A stretch of 33,904 nt of DNA from Bacillus sp. AFS088145 (GTDB lineage Bacteria; Bacillota; Bacilli; Bacillales; Bacillaceae_G): the NCBI RefSeq assembly GCF_002564465.1, contig NZ_NUUX01000042.1:1-33904 (forward strand). The letters run 5' to 3'. Both the position numbers and the translations under genes were made by a program. How positions within the stretch are numbered: the first letter of the stretch is position 1; each line of letters opens with the position of its first letter. Positions 1 to 9,778 of the stretch are shown piece by piece. The notes under the pieces were generated by a model. That model saw only the letters and a list, made by a program, of their open reading frames with translations. It ran no database searches and was not told the DNA's origin.

Positions 1-46
1 TGTTTAGTTTTCAAAGATCACCTTATCGCTCTGAGGCGACTTAAAC
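1..46 (-). other. rRNA operon leader, just upstream of a 16S rRNA gene
   Basis: Read on the minus strand, positions 19 to 1 carry CTTTGAAAACTAAACA, the antitermination/leader sequence that directly precedes 16S rRNA in Bacillus rrn operons. It follows a P2-type promoter at about the expected distance. The 16S gene itself lies beyond the left edge, so only the leader is seen. An rRNA operon downstream of lysS is also what B. subtilis has (established synteny), which supports the reading. Confidence 0.8.
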
Positions 47-76
47 ATCTTAACATTCCCTGTCGAATGTTGTCAA
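47..76 (-). promoter_or_regulatory. rrn promoter P2 (SigA type)
   Basis: On the minus strand a perfect -35 TTGACA (76-71) and a -10 TAAGAT (52-47) are separated by 18 bp. They sit just upstream of the conserved 16S leader, which makes this the proximal promoter of the rRNA operon. Its -35 and spacer overlap a plus-strand TGTCGAA-N3-TGTCAAT pair resembling tandem Spo0A boxes (61-77). Confidence 0.75.
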
Positions 77-97
77 TGTTTTTTTAAAAGTTTTTTT

Positions 98-126
98 CGT
101 TGTCATTTCGTATTAATGTGACAACG
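98..126. repeat. Inverted repeat at the rrn P1 start point
   Basis: Perfect 8-bp arms CGTTGTCA (98-105) and TGACAACG (119-126) flank a 13-nt loop. The element lies at the expected start of the P1 transcript and upstream of P2. On the minus strand it is followed by an A-run rather than a T-run, so it is not an intrinsic terminator in the gene direction. It could be an operator or a 5' hairpin; nothing in the sequence decides between them. Confidence 0.6.
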
Positions 127-132
127 TTTAAT

Positions 133-161
133 AATATAACATCTATAAAAACAAAATACAA
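133..161 (-). promoter_or_regulatory. rrn promoter P1 (SigA type)
   Basis: TTGTAT (161-156) and TATATT (138-133) on the minus strand are separated by 17 bp, about 86 bp upstream of P2. Tandem P1/P2 promoters are the rule for Bacillus rRNA operons. The expected start point, near position 126, coincides with the edge of an 8-bp inverted repeat (98-126). Confidence 0.6.
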
Positions 162-254
162 TACCTAATTTTAAATTCTTTTTATTCAGATAGTTTCTAC
201 CAGATTCCAATAAATAAATGATGTCCTTATTCCTTTAAAAAGATACATTCAATT

Positions 255-291
255 ATAAAAAAACTGGCTAAAAGTATTCCTTTAGCCAGTT
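255..291 (-). terminator. Rho-independent terminator of lysS
   Basis: An 11-bp perfect stem (262-272 with 281-291, core AACTGGCTAAA) has an 8-nt loop and is followed on the minus strand by a run of T. It starts 9 nt after the lysS stop codon and separates lysS from the downstream rRNA promoters. Confidence 0.9.
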
Positions 292-300
292 AGTTAAATC

Positions 301-1800
<1,500 letters not shown>

Positions 1801-1833
1801 TTATTCAAAAATATTTAAATACAATATAATTTT

Positions 1834-1869
1834 AATAGAAAAACTGCCAGTATTTCGATCTGGCAGTTT
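1834..1869 (-). terminator. Rho-independent terminator after dusB
   Basis: A 10-bp perfect stem (1841-1850 with 1860-1869, core ACTGCCAG) with a 9-nt loop is followed on the minus strand by TTTTTTC. It lies 46 nt downstream of the dusB stop and about 60 nt upstream of lysS, so it marks the end of the folate operon. Confidence 0.88.
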
Positions 1870-1915
1870 TGTTTACTATAACTTATTATATTTTGTCAAG
1901 CGAAACCTGTCAAAC

Positions 1916-2914
1916 TTACAAAGCTTGAGTAGCTTTCATTTTTTCTTCCACTTCATTAACGTATGTTGCTAACACTTCAACCATTTGAGCACGAGTACTA
2001 ACCTCGTTAATTTGATTTCGAACTAATGCAGTGCCTTTTAAACCTTTTAAATACCATGCTGCATGTTTTCTCATTTCCAATACAGCTACATGTTCATTTT
2101 TCAAATCAATTAAACGGTCTAAATGCAATAAACATACATCAATTTTTTCACGCGCTTCTGGCTCAGGCATTAATACACCAGATTCCAAGTATTTAACTGT
2201 ACGATAAATCATCCATGGATTTCCTAATGCAGCTCGACCAATCATTACACCATCACAGCCTGTTTCATCTAACATACGCTTGGCATCTTGAGGAGTCTCC
2301 ACATCACCATTACCGATTACGGGAATCGAAACCTGATTTTTAACTTCTTTAATCCAGCTCCAATCAGATTTCCCTTCATACATTTGATAACGAGTTCGTC
2401 CATGGACCGCAACTGCTTTTCCACCCGCTGCTTCAACTGCTTTTGCATTATCTACTACATATATGTGATCGTCATCCCATCCAAGACGCATTTTAACTGT
2501 AACTGGTTTACTAACATTCTGTGCTACAGCATATACCATTTCATGAATTTTGTTTGGGTCTAAAAGCCATTTAGCTCCTGCGTCTACTTTTGTAATCTTA
2601 GGAACAGGACATCCCATATTAATATCAATAATATCTGCATTCGTATTTTCGTCAACGTACTTAGCAGCTTCAACTAATGTTGATTTTTCTCCACCAAAAA
2701 TTTGTAAGCTTAATGGCTTTTCACGTTCATCCATATAAAGCATATCTAATGTTCTTTTATTATTGTGTAGAATAGCTTTATCACTTACCATTTCTGCGCA
2801 TACTAAACCTGCACCAAATTCTTTTACAGTTAAACGGAAAGCTGAGTTACAAACTCCAGCCATCGGTGCTAATACGACGGGATTTTTCATCTCGATGTCA
2901 CCAATTTTTAGCAC
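1916..2914 (-). CDS. dusB: tRNA-dihydrouridine synthase DusB
   Basis: This FMN enzyme reduces uridine to dihydrouridine in tRNA D-loops. The 332-residue protein begins with the typical LAPMAGVCNSAFR flavin-binding strand (about 15-27). It carries the catalytic cysteine in INMGCPVPK (Cys102) and later the VHGRTR and IGNGDV phosphate-binding segments of the TIM barrel. Translation starts at a GTG with AAGGAGG seven bases upstream. It follows yazB with a 31-bp gap and is the last gene before a terminator. The same yazB-dusB-lysS order is known in B. subtilis (yacF). The exact tRNA position modified cannot be read from the sequence. Confidence 0.95.
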   Translation of the reverse strand: MLKIGDIEMKNPVVLAPMAGVCNSAFRLTVKEFGAGLVCAEMVSDKAILHNNKRTLDMLYMDEREKPLSLQIFGGEKSTLVEAAKYVDENTNADIIDINMGCPVPKITKVDAGAKWLLDPNKIHEMVYAVAQNVSKPVTVKMRLGWDDDHIYVVDNAKAVEAAGGKAVAVHGRTRYQMYEGKSDWSWIKEVKNQVSIPVIGNGDVETPQDAKRMLDETGCDGVMIGRAALGNPWMIYRTVKYLESGVLMPEPEAREKIDVCLLHLDRLIDLKNEHVAVLEMRKHAAWYLKGLKGTALVRNQINEVSTRAQMVEVLATYVNEVEEKMKATQAL

Positions 2915-2945
2915 ATCCCATCCTCCTTCTATCTACAAGAAAACT

Positions 2946-3146
2946 CTATATTGATAATTCCTCTACACTTACTTTTAATTGTTTTGCACAATCATGCAAA
3001 AATTGTTCAGTCGGCATACGATTCCCTCGCTCAACTTCACCTAACACAGAAACAGAAACTCCAAGGTTTTTTGCAAAGCCTTCTTGGGTAAAACCTTTTA
3101 ATTTTCTAAAAGCCCTAATCCGTCTACCCCACTTTTCAGCTTCCAT
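2946..3146 (-). CDS. yazB: Small XRE-family helix-turn-helix protein YazB
   Basis: A 66-residue protein made almost entirely of one Cro/C1-type helix-turn-helix (about residues 8-62). GFTQEGFAKNLGVSVSVLGEVERG forms the recognition part. The start is an ATG with AAAGGAG seven to eight bases upstream, and both lie inside the 3' end of folK, giving a 49-bp overlap in another frame. The gene is conserved between folK and dusB in B. subtilis, where its target is unknown to me. Its position inside the folate operon suggests a local or autoregulatory role, which is inference only. Confidence 0.9.
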   Translation of the reverse strand: MEAEKWGRRIRAFRKLKGFTQEGFAKNLGVSVSVLGEVERGNRMPTEQFLHDCAKQLKVSVEELSI

Positions 3147-3595
3147 AATCGAACTCCTTTATCCTCTAAAAATTTAGTTTCAACCTTAATTGATTGGTTA
3201 ATTTCTTTTAAGGGGATTAATACAAAGCTTCTTTCAAACATTCTCGGGTGCGGTATTCTTAGGTGCTCAACTTCTATATCTTCGTGATTATAGAGTAAAA
3301 TGTCAAGGTCTATCGTTCTTGGACCCCAACGTAATTCCCTTTTTCTACCAAGGTTTTGTTCGATTCCTTGCGTAACATCAAGTAATTGAAGTGGTGTTAA
3401 ATTGGTAGAAATTTTAATAACGAGATTTAAAAATGGATCTTGGTCTACGTATCCAACTGGGTCTGTTTCATAGATAGAAGAGATTTGTTCTACTTGAATG
3501 TCGGGATGATTCACTAATTCCCTAATAGCCTTTGTAAGAAAACCTTCTCGGTCGCCTATATTCGTTCCTAAACTTAAATATGATTCATTTTTCAT
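3098..3595 (-). CDS. folK: 6-hydroxymethyl-7,8-dihydropterin pyrophosphokinase
   Basis: This enzyme transfers pyrophosphate from ATP to hydroxymethyl-dihydropterin, giving the substrate of dihydropteroate synthase. The 165 residues fit the family. SLGTNIGDRE is the N-terminal signature, YETDPVGYVDQDPFLN binds pterin, and RWGPRTIDLDILLY is the metal and ATP site. It overlaps folB by 4 bp (ATGA). The C-terminal tail, with LWKLKSGVDGL, resembles the B. subtilis tail as I remember it, so the long overlap with yazB looks conserved rather than an artefact. Confidence 0.95.
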   Translation of the reverse strand: MKNESYLSLGTNIGDREGFLTKAIRELVNHPDIQVEQISSIYETDPVGYVDQDPFLNLVIKISTNLTPLQLLDVTQGIEQNLGRKRELRWGPRTIDLDILLYNHEDIEVEHLRIPHPRMFERSFVLIPLKEINQSIKVETKFLEDKGVRLWKLKSGVDGLGLLEN

Positions 3596-3954
3596 ATGCG
3601 ACCTCTTGTTATTTCAACTGCTACAAAATCATAATGTCCTGGTATTGGTGGATCTGGTTTTATGACTTTTACAGTACATTGTTGAATTAAATCATATGTA
3701 TTTAATATTTGTTTGGCAATCTCTTCAGCCACTGATTCTACTAAATCATAAGAATGACCTTGAACTACTTCTTCGCAGGTTTTAAATAAGTCTGCGTAAC
3801 TTACTGAATACGCCAAATCATCTGTTTCTCCTGCTTTTTTTGTATCTAATTCGACAATTAAATCAACATTAAATCGTTGCCCTAATGTTTTCTCCTCTTT
3901 AAATACACCATGGTAGCCATAAAATCTCATACCTGTAACATAAATTTTATCCAT
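3592..3954 (-). CDS. folB: Dihydroneopterin aldolase
   Basis: This enzyme cleaves 7,8-dihydroneopterin to 6-hydroxymethyl-dihydropterin and glycolaldehyde in folate synthesis. The 120-residue protein has the usual length and motifs: GMRFYGYHGVFKEEK at the start, SYADLF in the middle and KPDPPIPGHYDFVAVEI near the end. It overlaps folP by 8 bp upstream and folK by 4 bp downstream, so it is translationally coupled within the operon. Confidence 0.95.
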   Translation of the reverse strand: MDKIYVTGMRFYGYHGVFKEEKTLGQRFNVDLIVELDTKKAGETDDLAYSVSYADLFKTCEEVVQGHSYDLVESVAEEIAKQILNTYDLIQQCTVKVIKPDPPIPGHYDFVAVEITRGRI

Positions 3955-4789
3955 TTTTTACTCCAATCCTTAACATTGCGTCCATCATTTTAGCCATACG
4001 GGAAATCGCTAATACATCATGTACTCGTACAATTTCGCAGCCTTTCGTAATACCTAAACAGACTGTAGCCCCTGTACCTTCCATTCGCTCATGTACTTCA
4101 GTACCAAGAACCTCTCCTATAAACCTTTTTCGTGAAGTACCAAGTAACACTGGATAATCCAATGCTTTGATTTGCTCCATTTGGTTTAAAACCTCTAAAT
4201 TCTGCCTAGCCGATTTCGCAAAACCAACACCCGGATCCAAAATTATCATTTCATCCTTTACACCTGCGCGTTTTGCTATATTAATACTTTCAACTAAATC
4301 ACAGACAAGATCACTCATTAAACTATAATAGTTTTCATCTGTTCGATTGTGCATTAAACAAATTGGAACATTGTACGCAGCAGCCACTTCAGCAATTTTT
4401 GGGTCTTTCTTTGCTCCCCAAACGTCATTAATGATTGTAGCTCCCACTTCAACAGCTTGTTTTGCCACTTCAGATTTATATGTATCAATGGAAATTGGGA
4501 CATCAATTTCTTTAGATAATGCTTTAATAATCGGAACAACTCTTCTTAACTCTTCGTCTTCGTCAACTATGGCGGCTCCAGGTCTTGTCGATTCCCCACC
4601 TACATCAATAATTTTTGCTCCATCAGCAATTAACTTCTTTGCATGTTGTATCGCTAATTCAATTTCGTTGTATCGACCACCATCAGAAAATGAGTCCGGG
4701 GTTACGTTTAAAATCCCCATTACAATTGTTTCATTCTGAATTGGTAATGAGTAATTTCCACAAATCAAGGGTTTTGTTGCTCTTCTCAC
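3947..4789 (-). CDS. folP: Dihydropteroate synthase (sulfonamide target)
   Basis: This enzyme condenses p-aminobenzoate with hydroxymethyl-dihydropterin pyrophosphate. In 280 residues it carries the signatures MGILNVTPDSFSDGG (about 24-38) and GGESTRPGA, then LDPGVGFAKS and the GTSRKRFIG loop that binds sulfate and pABA. The start is a GTG that overlaps the pabC stop (GTGA), with only a weak GGAAAG upstream, so translation is probably coupled to pabC. Called sul in B. subtilis. No insertion of the kind associated with sulfonamide resistance was obvious by eye. Confidence 0.96.
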   Translation of the reverse strand: MRRATKPLICGNYSLPIQNETIVMGILNVTPDSFSDGGRYNEIELAIQHAKKLIADGAKIIDVGGESTRPGAAIVDEDEELRRVVPIIKALSKEIDVPISIDTYKSEVAKQAVEVGATIINDVWGAKKDPKIAEVAAAYNVPICLMHNRTDENYYSLMSDLVCDLVESINIAKRAGVKDEMIILDPGVGFAKSARQNLEVLNQMEQIKALDYPVLLGTSRKRFIGEVLGTEVHERMEGTGATVCLGITKGCEIVRVHDVLAISRMAKMMDAMLRIGVKNG

Positions 4790-5658
4790 GCTTGTTCACT
4801 TCTTTCCATTTCATTCATGCTTAATAAGGATTTTCGGTGAATTCTATAATCCTTTTGCAAATCCTTTATTACGCTACTTTCACTAACATTAAAGATCTGC
4901 TCGCCAATTACTGTAACAGGAATAATTTCTTGGATTGAGTTTGAAATAAATATTTCATCCGCTTTTAACAGCTCTTGTTCAGTGTAGAAGCCCTCTTCAA
5001 CTGTAATCCCTTTTAATTTAGCCCAATGAATCACGAACTGTCTCGTTATCCCATTCAAGATTCCCGTATCAACGTGTGGTGTATATAATCGACCTTGGTT
5101 AATAAAGAAGAGATTCGAAACGATACCTTCTGAAAGAAACCCATCTTTGTTTAAAAAGATACCTTCTATACTTGGTGAGTTACCGATTTCTTTTTTACCG
5201 ATAATATTATTTAAATAATGATGAGACTTTAAACGCTCTTTTCCTTCAGGAGAGTTGCGAGGGGTATTTAGTATTACCCCTTCTTTCTCTAAGATATTAC
5301 TTTCATGCATAGGTTTAATAAAAATGATGGTATTTGGATTCGAATACTGACCAGTGTATAAACCTATTTCACCTTCACCTGCTGAAACATTTAAACGTAT
5401 ATACGCATCTTGTAAACCATTTAATTCAATTAGCCTTTTTAAAATCGTTTGAATTTCCTCATCTAGCAAATTCCACTCGATATTCAAGTTTAATAACGAC
5501 TTTCTTAAACGTTTTAAATGATCAAATAATAAAAATGGATGCCCATCATAGATCCGAAGTGTTTCAAATACTCCTAAGCCATATAAAAAGCCATGATCAA
5601 ATGGAGATATTTTCACTTCATAATCGTTCAAGAATTCTCCATTAAAATATAGTTTCAT
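4786..5658 (-). CDS. pabC: Aminodeoxychorismate lyase
   Basis: This is a pyridoxal-phosphate enzyme of fold type IV that releases p-aminobenzoate and pyruvate from aminodeoxychorismate. The 290-residue protein begins LYFNGEF and has the R-RL core ([12 protein letters not shown]), the likely PLP lysine in [11 protein letters not shown], and EGIVSNLFF with [10 protein letters not shown] typical of this family. The start ATG sits behind AGGAGT and overlaps the pabA stop by 4 bp. Distantly related branched-chain or D-amino acid aminotransferases share the fold, but its place between pabA and folP settles the role. Confidence 0.94.
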   Translation of the reverse strand: MKLYFNGEFLNDYEVKISPFDHGFLYGLGVFETLRIYDGHPFLLFDHLKRLRKSLLNLNIEWNLLDEEIQTILKRLIELNGLQDAYIRLNVSAGEGEIGLYTGQYSNPNTIIFIKPMHESNILEKEGVILNTPRNSPEGKERLKSHHYLNNIIGKKEIGNSPSIEGIFLNKDGFLSEGIVSNLFFINQGRLYTPHVDTGILNGITRQFVIHWAKLKGITVEEGFYTEQELLKADEIFISNSIQEIIPVTVIGEQIFNVSESSVIKDLQKDYRIHRKSLLSMNEMERSEQA

Positions 5659-6242
5659 ACTGTACTCCTAGACGGTTTATATGCTTGTAAAAAGTTTCTA
5701 AGCATTTCTTTCCCGAATTGTGACATAATCGATTCCGGGTGAAATTGTACTCCTTCAATCGGTAATGTCTTATGTTTTAAAGCCATTATTTCTCCCTCAT
5801 TCGTCCAAGCTGTTATTTCAAGCTCCTCAGGGAACGTTTCTTTTTTAACAATTAAAGAGTGATATCGTGTCACATCAATTGGTGATGGTAGATCATTAAA
5901 TAATCCTAAACCTTCATGTGTAATTGCAGATGTTTTTCCGTGCATTAAGCGTTCTGCACGTACTACGTCGCCTCCAAACACTTGAGCGATTGATTGGTGA
6001 CCTAAGCATACGCCTAAAATTGGGATTTTCCCAGCAAAGTGTTCAATTGCTTTTAAACTGATTCCAGCTTCGTTTGGTGTACAAGGACCTGGTGAAATCA
6101 TCAAATAAGATGGGGCTAATGCTTCGATTTCTTCTATAGTAATTTCATCATTTCGTTTTACAATTAACTCTTCACCTAATTCGCCTAAATATTGAACTAG
6201 ATTATAGGTAAATGAATCATAATTATCAATCATTAATATCAT
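5655..6242 (-). CDS. pabA: Aminodeoxychorismate/anthranilate synthase glutamine amidotransferase subunit
   Basis: This subunit supplies ammonia from glutamine to PabB. In Bacillus the same protein also serves the tryptophan enzyme TrpE, so it is amphibolic (established for B. subtilis). The 195 residues form a class I amidotransferase with the triad Cys79 in GVCLGHQ and His168/Glu170 in HPES. It starts [14 protein letters not shown], as its family does, and overlaps the pabB stop by 4 bp. If no separate trpG exists elsewhere in the genome, this gene is needed for both folate and tryptophan. Confidence 0.95.
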   Translation of the reverse strand: MILMIDNYDSFTYNLVQYLGELGEELIVKRNDEITIEEIEALAPSYLMISPGPCTPNEAGISLKAIEHFAGKIPILGVCLGHQSIAQVFGGDVVRAERLMHGKTSAITHEGLGLFNDLPSPIDVTRYHSLIVKKETFPEELEITAWTNEGEIMALKHKTLPIEGVQFHPESIMSQFGKEMLRNFLQAYKPSRSTV

Positions 6243-7669
6243 TTTACATTCCCACCCAACTTTGCTTTTTCTTCACTTACTTTCTTAGCTGTCCATAAAG
6301 CTTGAGCTTTCTTAAGACTTTCTAAATACTCATGTTTTGGATTAGAATCTATAACAATGCCAGCACCAGCTTGTACAAATGCTTGCTGGTCTTTTGTAAT
6401 CATTGTTCGAATCGTAATGTTCAACTCCATATCTCCTGTGAAGCTAATCCATCCAACAGAACCTGTATAAATGCCACGCTTGGTCGGCTCTAGTTCTTCA
6501 ATAATTTCCATCGTACGGATTTTTGGAGCTCCTGTAATTGTTCCCCCGGGAAATACTGCTTTTAATAAGTCAAATGAATCTTTACCCTTTTGTAGCTCAC
6601 CTCTAACATTTGAAACAAGGTGCATTACATGCGAATACTTTTCGATTACTAATAGTTCGTCTACTTCAACAGTTCCATATTCGCATACTCTTCCTAAATC
6701 ATTGCGCTCTAAATCAACTAGCATAATATGCTCAGCTTGTTCTTTTTCATTGGAACGTAGTTCTTCCATCAGTTGTTGTTCTTCTTCAACTGTTTCACCA
6801 CGAGATCTTGTACCTGCTATTGGTCTTGTCCAAACTTCTTGATCACGTTTTGCTACTAATAGCTCTGGTGAGCAACTAACAATTTGAAACTCTTCAAAAT
6901 CTAAATAGGACATATATGGTGAAGGATTTATTTCTCTAAGCTGCTCATATATATACAGTGGTTCTGTTACAAGTGTCTCAGATTGTAGCACCGATAAATT
7001 CACCTGGAATACATCCCCCGCACTGATATATTCTTTAACATTTCCAACAGCATCCGTAAATTTTTGTTCAGACATATAAATTGTTTTTTCAATCTCTTCG
7101 GAAGAAGTTCTTCTAGATAAATCGATTTGCTCAATTTCACTAATGTAGAACTCTTCTAAAGAGTCTAGTCGTTCTTGTGCCTGATCAACATTTTTCATTT
7201 CATCTATAACAATAAAATATAATTGATTTTCTTGATGGTCATAAATAACAACTTCATGGAAGATTAATAAATAAACATCTGGAATATTGTAAACATCCTC
7301 AGCCATTGTTGGTAGGTCTTCGATATAATGGTTACAGTCATATGTGAAATAACCGATTGCCCCACCTTGAAATGGTGGTAGGTCATCTCTTTTTTCCGTT
7401 GTGTATTTAGATAGATATTCCTTTGCTAATTCAATTGGATTTCCTTCATACTCCACTTTCCCGGAGCATCCTTCAATCCCTACTTCGACCGTTAATTTAT
7501 TATCCTTCCCATATAACTTCGCAACAGGATTAGATGCCATAATTGAATATCTACCGTCACGACCACTTTCAAGAAGAACGGCATTCTTTTTCTCTTTTAC
7601 CGTTTCTACAAAGTATTTAAAGAAAGGTGTAGTATATTTGATAACTTTTGAAAAGATTTCATAATTCAT
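6239..7669 (-). CDS. pabB: Aminodeoxychorismate synthase component I
   Basis: This subunit adds ammonia to chorismate to give aminodeoxychorismate, the first step towards p-aminobenzoate. I place the start at the ATG at 7669 (MNYEIF), with AGGGGG eight bases upstream, giving 476 residues. An in-frame extension to 7735 exists but has no ribosome binding site. Signatures are the central [10 protein letters not shown], where the PIAGTR form is usual, and the C-terminal [21 protein letters not shown]. It heads the folate operon. Upstream I see only weak SigA-like sequences (an extended -10 TGTGTAAAAT near 7700). Confidence 0.94.
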   Translation of the reverse strand: MNYEIFSKVIKYTTPFFKYFVETVKEKKNAVLLESGRDGRYSIMASNPVAKLYGKDNKLTVEVGIEGCSGKVEYEGNPIELAKEYLSKYTTEKRDDLPPFQGGAIGYFTYDCNHYIEDLPTMAEDVYNIPDVYLLIFHEVVIYDHQENQLYFIVIDEMKNVDQAQERLDSLEEFYISEIEQIDLSRRTSSEEIEKTIYMSEQKFTDAVGNVKEYISAGDVFQVNLSVLQSETLVTEPLYIYEQLREINPSPYMSYLDFEEFQIVSCSPELLVAKRDQEVWTRPIAGTRSRGETVEEEQQLMEELRSNEKEQAEHIMLVDLERNDLGRVCEYGTVEVDELLVIEKYSHVMHLVSNVRGELQKGKDSFDLLKAVFPGGTITGAPKIRTMEIIEELEPTKRGIYTGSVGWISFTGDMELNITIRTMITKDQQAFVQAGAGIVIDSNPKHEYLESLKKAQALWTAKKVSEEKAKLGGNVK

Positions 7670-7752
7670 GTGAATATCCCCCTCTGATAGCGCTTCTTTT
7701 TTCATTTTACACAAAAAGTAAGAAGTATACATCAAAGCATTTTATGGAAAAA

Positions 7753-7782
7753 CAAAAAAACCCTTTGCTCACTTGCAAAGGG
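7753..7782 (-). terminator. Rho-independent terminator after cysK
   Basis: An 8-bp GC-rich stem (7761-7768 with 7775-7782, CCCTTTGC) with a 6-nt loop is followed on the minus strand by TTTTTTTG. It separates cysK from the folate operon that starts about 90 nt further on. Confidence 0.9.
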
Positions 7783-7814
7783 ATTTTAAATTTATTATTT
7801 AATCCATCAAAAAA

Positions 7815-8735
7815 TTACTCAAATTGGAATAATGCTGTGCTTAAATAACGCTCTCCATTACTTGGAATGATCGCAAGTACTTTTTTACCTTTTCCAAGTT
7901 TTTTTGCAACTTGTAAAGCAGCACTAATTGCAGCACCAGAAGAGATACCTACAAGTATACCTTCTTCTTTTGCTACTTTTCTAGCCGTCTCCATTGCATC
8001 GTCATTTTTGATTTTAACGATTTCATCATAAATATCCGTATTCAATGTTTCAGGGATAAAACCTGCGCCAATACCTTGAATTTTATGCGGACCTGGTTTA
8101 CCACCTGATAAAACTGGAGAGTCTTCAGGTTCAACTGCGACAATATTAATTCCAGGGTAAGCTTCTTTTAAAACAGCTCCTGCACCGGAGATTGTTCCTC
8201 CTGTACCTACTCCTGAAATAAATGCATCAAGTTGGTCTCCCATTTGTTCAACAATTTCAGGACCAGTTGTTAAACGGTGAACTTCAGGATTTGAAATATT
8301 ATTAAACTGCTGTGGAACGAAATATCCATTTTCTTTTGCTAATTCATCAGCTTTACGAATTGCTCCTCCCATTCCTTCAGGGCCTGGAGTTAGAACTAAT
8401 TCTGCGCCATATGCACGTAATAAGTTTCGTCTCTCAATACTCATTGTTTCTGGCATTACTAGAATTGATTTGTAGCCTTTAGCAGCTGCTACCATTGCTA
8501 ATCCGATACCAGTATTTCCACTAGTTGGTTCAATAATTGTATCACCTGGTTTTATTAAACCTTTTTTCTCCGAATCCTCAATCATCGCAAGTGCAATACG
8601 ATCTTTAACACTGCTACCAGGATTCATAAACTCTAGTTTTAAGTAAATTTCCGCGCTGTCCTCGTCTACTAATCTGTTAAGTTTTACAATTGGAGTTCTA
8701 CCGATTAATTCGTAAACTGAATTTGCAACTTTCAT
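7815..8735 (-). CDS. cysK: Cysteine synthase (O-acetylserine sulfhydrylase)
   Basis: This enzyme makes cysteine from O-acetylserine and sulfide with pyridoxal phosphate. I prefer the ATG at 8735 (MKVANS), with AGGAG eight bases upstream, giving 306 residues. The upstream in-frame ATG at 8744 would sit only three bases behind that site. The PLP lysine is Lys44 in [15 protein letters not shown] (about 71-77) binds the substrate, and GTGGT (about 176) holds the PLP phosphate. It has its own promoter and terminator, so it is a single-gene unit. In B. subtilis CysK also acts with the repressor CymR; a CymR site cannot be confirmed here. Confidence 0.96.
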   Translation of the reverse strand: MKVANSVYELIGRTPIVKLNRLVDEDSAEIYLKLEFMNPGSSVKDRIALAMIEDSEKKGLIKPGDTIIEPTSGNTGIGLAMVAAAKGYKSILVMPETMSIERRNLLRAYGAELVLTPGPEGMGGAIRKADELAKENGYFVPQQFNNISNPEVHRLTTGPEIVEQMGDQLDAFISGVGTGGTISGAGAVLKEAYPGINIVAVEPEDSPVLSGGKPGPHKIQGIGAGFIPETLNTDIYDEIVKIKNDDAMETARKVAKEEGILVGISSGAAISAALQVAKKLGKGKKVLAIIPSNGERYLSTALFQFE

Positions 8736-8781
8736 TTCATCCACTCCTAATTCCTAGTATATTGACCTGTTTAATATACAT

Positions 8782-8810
8782 TATGTAAAAAACAAAAGAA
8801 TCTGTCAATT
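8782..8810 (-). promoter_or_regulatory. SigA-type promoter of cysK
   Basis: On the minus strand a perfect TTGACA -35 lies at 8808-8803, with a -10 CATAAT about 17 bp downstream near 8785-8780. It is about 45 bp upstream of the cysK start. An 18-nt palindrome sits 30 bp upstream of the -35. Confidence 0.6.
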
Positions 8811-8839
8811 ACTTTCTCCTATACATAACTTGTATGAAA

Positions 8840-8857
8840 TTCATAATAAATTATGAA
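8840..8857. repeat. 18-nt palindrome upstream of the cysK promoter
   Basis: TTCATAAT and ATTATGAA (8-bp perfect arms, 2-nt centre) lie between the hslO stop and the cysK -35. There is no T-run after it on the minus strand, so it does not look like an hslO terminator. The position fits an operator or activator site for cysK, which is inference. Confidence 0.6.
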
Positions 8858-8889
8858 AAGAAAGCTCGACAAATTCCTTCAATTTTCAC

Positions 8890-9765
8890 CTACAATTTGT
8901 TAATTAATTCTTTTAATTGTTCATCAGAATAATGATAAGGTTGATTACAGAAATGACATGTTACTTCTGCTTCTCCATCCTCTTCTAATATTAATTCCAA
9001 TTCTTGTTTACCAATGCTTAAAAGAGCACCCTCAATTCTCTCTCTTGAGCATTGACATTGGAATTTTACATCCATCGTTTCTAAAACTTTAACCTCTTCT
9101 TTTCCTAACACTTCATATAAAATTTCTTCTGGAGTCAGGCCTTCTTCAATTAGTTTAGAAACTGGTTTAATTGTTTTTAAATGATTTTCAATTTGCGTGA
9201 TACATTCTTCACTTGCACCAGGTAAGATTTGAATAATAAATCCTCCACTTGCTAAAATCGAATGATCTGGGTTTACTAATACGCCGACACCTACAGATGA
9301 AGGTGTTTGTTCAGATACAGCAAAATAGTAAGTAAAGTCTTCACCAAGTTCACCTGATACAATAGGCACCGAGCCTGTGAAAGGTTCTCTCATACCAATA
9401 TCTTTAACAACCGAGATTGTACCTACAGTACCAACAGCTTTTGCTACATCAATTTTTCCATGTTTGTTAAGTTCAGTTTGTACATGCGGATTTTGTACAT
9501 ATCCTCGGACTTCACCTTTTGCATTACTATCGACTAAAATATGGCCAATTGGGCCATTACCTTCAACTTTTAAAGTTAACTTCTCATCGCCTTTTAACAT
9601 AGCACCCATCATTGTAGCAGCTGTTAGTGTACGACCTAATGCAGCAGAAGCGTTTGACCACGTGTCATGACGTTCTTGAGCTTCTTTTACGATATTTGTT
9701 GATCTAACGCTATATGCACGGACTTCACCGTTAAAAGCTAATGCTTTTACTAAATAATCTTTCAT
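8890..9765 (-). CDS. hslO: Redox-regulated chaperone Hsp33
   Basis: Hsp33 is a cytoplasmic holdase that is switched on by oxidation. The 291 residues match the family. The C-terminal zinc switch is complete: CQC (Cys237, Cys239), a 30-residue linker and CHFC (Cys270, Cys273). The N-terminal domain holds the typical [22 protein letters not shown] segment. The ATG follows AAAAAGGGG, and the gene begins 13 bp after the coaX stop, so the two are probably cotranscribed, as in B. subtilis. Confidence 0.97.
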   Translation of the reverse strand: MKDYLVKALAFNGEVRAYSVRSTNIVKEAQERHDTWSNASAALGRTLTAATMMGAMLKGDEKLTLKVEGNGPIGHILVDSNAKGEVRGYVQNPHVQTELNKHGKIDVAKAVGTVGTISVVKDIGMREPFTGSVPIVSGELGEDFTYYFAVSEQTPSSVGVGVLVNPDHSILASGGFIIQILPGASEECITQIENHLKTIKPVSKLIEEGLTPEEILYEVLGKEEVKVLETMDVKFQCQCSRERIEGALLSIGKQELELILEEDGEAEVTCHFCNQPYHYSDEQLKELINKL

Positions 9766-9778
9766 GTTGTACCCCTTT

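Noticed and set aside
4347-4739. Plus-strand open frame of 130 codons
   Set aside because: It is the mirror of folP and has no family features.
6471-6842. Plus-strand open frame of 123 codons
   Set aside because: It is opposite the conserved core of pabB and encodes a Ser-rich product with no recognisable motif.
7690-7735. Possible pabB promoter and longer pabB start
   Set aside because: The extended -10 TGTGTAAAAT has no matching -35 at a normal distance, and the upstream ATGs lack a binding site.
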